From Smittium culicis (taxonomy: Eukaryota; Kickxellomycota; Harpellomycetes; Harpellales; Legeriomycetaceae): DNA of 64,000 bases. Position 1 is the first letter of the stretch, and every line of letters begins with the position of its first letter. The stretch spans positions 20,786 through 84,785 of the forward strand of contig LSSN01000120.1 of NCBI GenBank assembly GCA_001970855.1, in the 5' to 3' direction. The position numbers and the translations under genes are program-made. The notes under the pieces are model-generated. The model was not told the origin of the DNA, made no database searches, and saw only the letters and a list, made by a program, of their open reading frames with translations. Shown one piece after another: positions 62,251 through 64,000 of the stretch.

Positions 62251-62275
62251 GTGAGATTCTTTATGAAGGAGTCAT
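62251..62275 (+). repeat. Dispersed repeat, short copy
   Basis: GTGAGATTCTTTATGAAGGA plus flank, matching parts of 62618-62658 and the reverse complement of 59181-59223. It directly abuts the left TTAA of the MITE at 62277. Confidence 0.6.
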
Positions 62276-62276
62276 T

Positions 62277-62473
62277 TTAACCCTTTCCTGTCCAATTCTT
62301 TTTAAGTGTATTAATTTATATATTAGTTTATGATTTATAAGCAGATCTATTATTTACAGCTATTCGAAAATAAACCAATGATTGAAATAGTCATGGAATT
62401 AAAGTATTTTAATTGAACGCTGTTGGCTATATTTTGTGGGTCAAAAACAGTCTACCGCCCGTGAAAGGGTTAA
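62277..62473 (+). mobile_element. TTAA-flanked piggyBac-like MITE, best-preserved copy (197 bp)
   Basis: Intact TTAA on both sides (62277-62280 and 62470-62473). The left end is CCCTTTCCTGTCCAATTC; the right end, reversed, is CCCTTTCACGGGCGGTAG. The interior shares AACGCTGTTGGCTATATTTT and ACAGTCTACC with the 41.2 and 49.4 kb copies. TTAA targets and CCCTTT termini are typical of piggyBac elements. Confidence 0.85.
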
Positions 62474-62617
62474 TTTGGGGATTTCAGCTTTTCGAGTTTC
62501 TGGCGAATCACGTGTCATTTAAAAACATCAATTCCTTCTATTGAATACCTATCAGAAATCATCAAGGGAATTTCATAATGATTTGAAGTTTATTGTGCCA
62601 GCTGTGAATTGCTCAAA

Positions 62618-62658
62618 TGAGAAATTGTTTATGAAGGAATCGTTTAATAGTGTAAAGC
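62618..62658 (+). repeat. Dispersed repeat, partner of the inverted copy at 59.2 kb
   Basis: TTTATGAAGGAATCGTTTAA with flanks; it matches the reverse complement of 59181-59223 with a few mismatches over about 40 bp. Confidence 0.7.
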
Positions 62659-63817
62659 AACAGTTTATAAAATAACATAAAATAACATAAATATTAATAC
62701 CAACGAATAAAATAATTTCTTTTTTTTAGCAAATAATAATTCCAAGTTGAATTGAATAGTTTAGAAAAATCGAAATGTCTATTCAATTCTGCAAATAATA
62801 TAAATAATTGATGAATATTCAGAATAATAAAATTAACTGTAACAATATGCTCTCTTTGTTCTGGATCTCCAATATGTTGATCTTCGATTTATCCTCCAAC
62901 CACTCGGCTCATTCGATTCTCCATTTCGTTGTTTTCATAAAACTGAGCATAATTTAAAAAACTAATCTCTGTAATAAATCAATAGGAAAATGATCAATAT
63001 ATCATCATTATTATTATCATATCACTCTTTTCACCTAAAGGCGCTAAACTTAATTTCTTGTTTTACTTTGAATAAACTGAATTAAACTGAATTTCAAAAT
63101 ATTCAATACTTATTTTTAGTTAAATTTCAGTGAGATTCAAATATTATTTTATCAAAATTTTCTTTACGTATTTTTTAATATTTTTTAACTCGCTTATTCA
63201 TCGGATTTAATTATAAAATTAGTTCAGTTGATATATACATAAAAAGCGATTTAAAAACAGCGTGTCTTTTATAAAACAGAAAATTATGCAACTACAAAAA
63301 ACTCGTGGAAAATAAAAGTTGATAATAGCTATTAACACCCTACCTTTAACCTCACACCATTTCTAATATTATCATGTAACTATATTTATCAGCTACCTTT
63401 TGAATTATGTGAGCATATAAGATATAAAAAAGAGAGATACCTTTGTATATTATAAAAATTTAGAAAAAAATCTTTATTTTTTAAGCCATTGATATTTCAT
63501 ACAATGTAATGAGATTTTAATTAGTGAATTTTCTTCCATTTAAGCTCAACTTTTTCCAGATATAACAAAGATAGGTTAATATTTGTTATATCATTAATGA
63601 AAAAAGTTTACACAATTAATAGTAAAAGGAGGTGAAATAATTATAAACAGCGTATAATCTTTGGTGTATCTAAAATTTTTATCAAATATGAAGTTATATT
63701 ATTTAATTGAATGGAATTTATTAAATTTTTTTACTAGTCAAACTCAGAAAAATAAATTGAAATAATAAATAGATCATTAATGTACATTTCAAACACACAT
63801 TTATTAAACACGGTTAT

Positions 63818-64000
63818 TTAAGGTCTGTTTGGATTTATAGATGGGTTTCTGCTATCGCCAGGATTCGTATTTGGTGTACGTCCACCGCTTCCACCACTGC
63901 TTCCACCACTGTGTCCACCACTGTGTCCACCACCGTATCCACCTCTGTGTCCACCTCTGTGTCCACCACCGTATCCACCTCTGTGTCCACCACCGTATCC
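63818..64000 (-). CDS. C-terminus of a Gly/His/Tyr-rich repeat protein (partial, runs off the right edge)
   Basis: Sixty codons to a TAA at 63818, read in from the window edge. Repeats of GYGGGHRGG and GGHSGG give way to GGSSGGSGGRTPNTNPGDSR and a short polar tail. The regular 12-, 15- and 27-bp periodicity of the DNA is a minisatellite. Gly-rich proteins of this style are often secreted wall proteins or RNA-associated proteins; the N-terminus that would decide between them is outside the window. The GGY/GGH character recalls the Gly/Tyr-rich part of the surface protein at 17.4-22.3 kb but is not clearly homologous. Confidence 0.75.
   Translation of the reverse strand, partial: GYGGGHRGGYGGGHRGGHRGGYGGGHSGGHSGGSSGGSGGRTPNTNPGDSRNPSINPNRP

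Larger units (their letters stand above)
60619..63817. other. Gene-free region with MITEs, a perfect hairpin and dispersed repeats
   Basis: Promoter of the solute-binding protein gene at the left, then AT-rich DNA with two TTAA-flanked MITEs, a 16-bp-stem hairpin and copies of a dispersed repeat. The small open frame at 61972-62154 is Lys/Asn-rich and unconvincing. Nothing is recognised from 62.7 to 63.8 kb. Confidence 0.55.

Noticed and set aside
1..64000. CRISPR arrays, bacterial operons, tRNA or rRNA genes
   Set aside because: No regularly spaced direct repeats with unique spacers, no operon-like packing and no cloverleaf or rRNA sequence noticed. The introns and gene content are eukaryotic.

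Overview
The window looks like nuclear DNA of an early-diverging, AT-rich fungus. The genes are eukaryotic and fungal in character: short GT-AG introns, the SSU processome protein UTP7, NOC2, LSM1, UPF3, ARPC1, PIS1, and a secreted solute-binding protein of a type found in fungi. The intergenic DNA is very AT-rich and full of decayed transposons. A gut fungus of the Harpellales (Smittium-like, Kickxellomycotina) would fit, but that is an inference from style and recall, not from a search.

Layout. 1-3.8 kb: remains of a minus-strand DIRS-type retroelement running off the left edge, with an assembly gap inside its reverse transcriptase. 3.8-6.2 kb: gene-less AT-rich DNA. 6.2-10.6 kb: a Mutator-like element (MULE) with two apparently identical 424-bp terminal inverted repeats and a broken transposase, apparently inserted into an older TA-flanked pogo/Tc1-like element. 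10.8-11.8 kb: a 5'-truncated LINE copy with a poly(A) end and 15-bp target-site duplications. 11.8-17.3 kb: no gene found.

17.3-22.3 kb: one gene for a 1,623-residue secreted protein. It has a GH3 glycosidase-like domain that seems to lack its catalytic residues, between acidic repeats and long Pro and Thr-Pro tracts. 23.3-39.5 kb is the gene-dense core, with seven housekeeping genes whose exon structures can be joined in frame: ARPC1 (actin), oligoribonuclease, PIS1 (phosphatidylinositol synthesis), UTP7 and NOC2 (ribosome assembly), a U1A/U2B''-type snRNP protein (splicing) and LSM1 (mRNA decay). There are two divergent pairs and several convergent ones; there is no operon-like organisation. 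CCAAT boxes recur between the genes.

39.5-50 kb: about 10 kb without a gene, containing two copies of a small TTAA-flanked (piggyBac-like) MITE. 50-55 kb: a 1,561-residue protein with an N-terminal zinc finger and regions resembling a hAT transposase, probably domesticated. 56.1-58.4 kb: UPF3, the nonsense-mediated decay factor. 59.5-60.6 kb: a secreted bacterial-type Fe3+ solute-binding protein, between inverted repeats. 61-62.7 kb: more MITEs and a perfect hairpin. 63.8-64 kb: the C-terminus of a Gly-rich repeat protein that continues past the right edge.

The RNA-biology genes (UTP7, NOC2, U1A/U2B'', LSM1, UPF3, ORN) are numerous but belong to separate pathways; their proximity needs no functional explanation.
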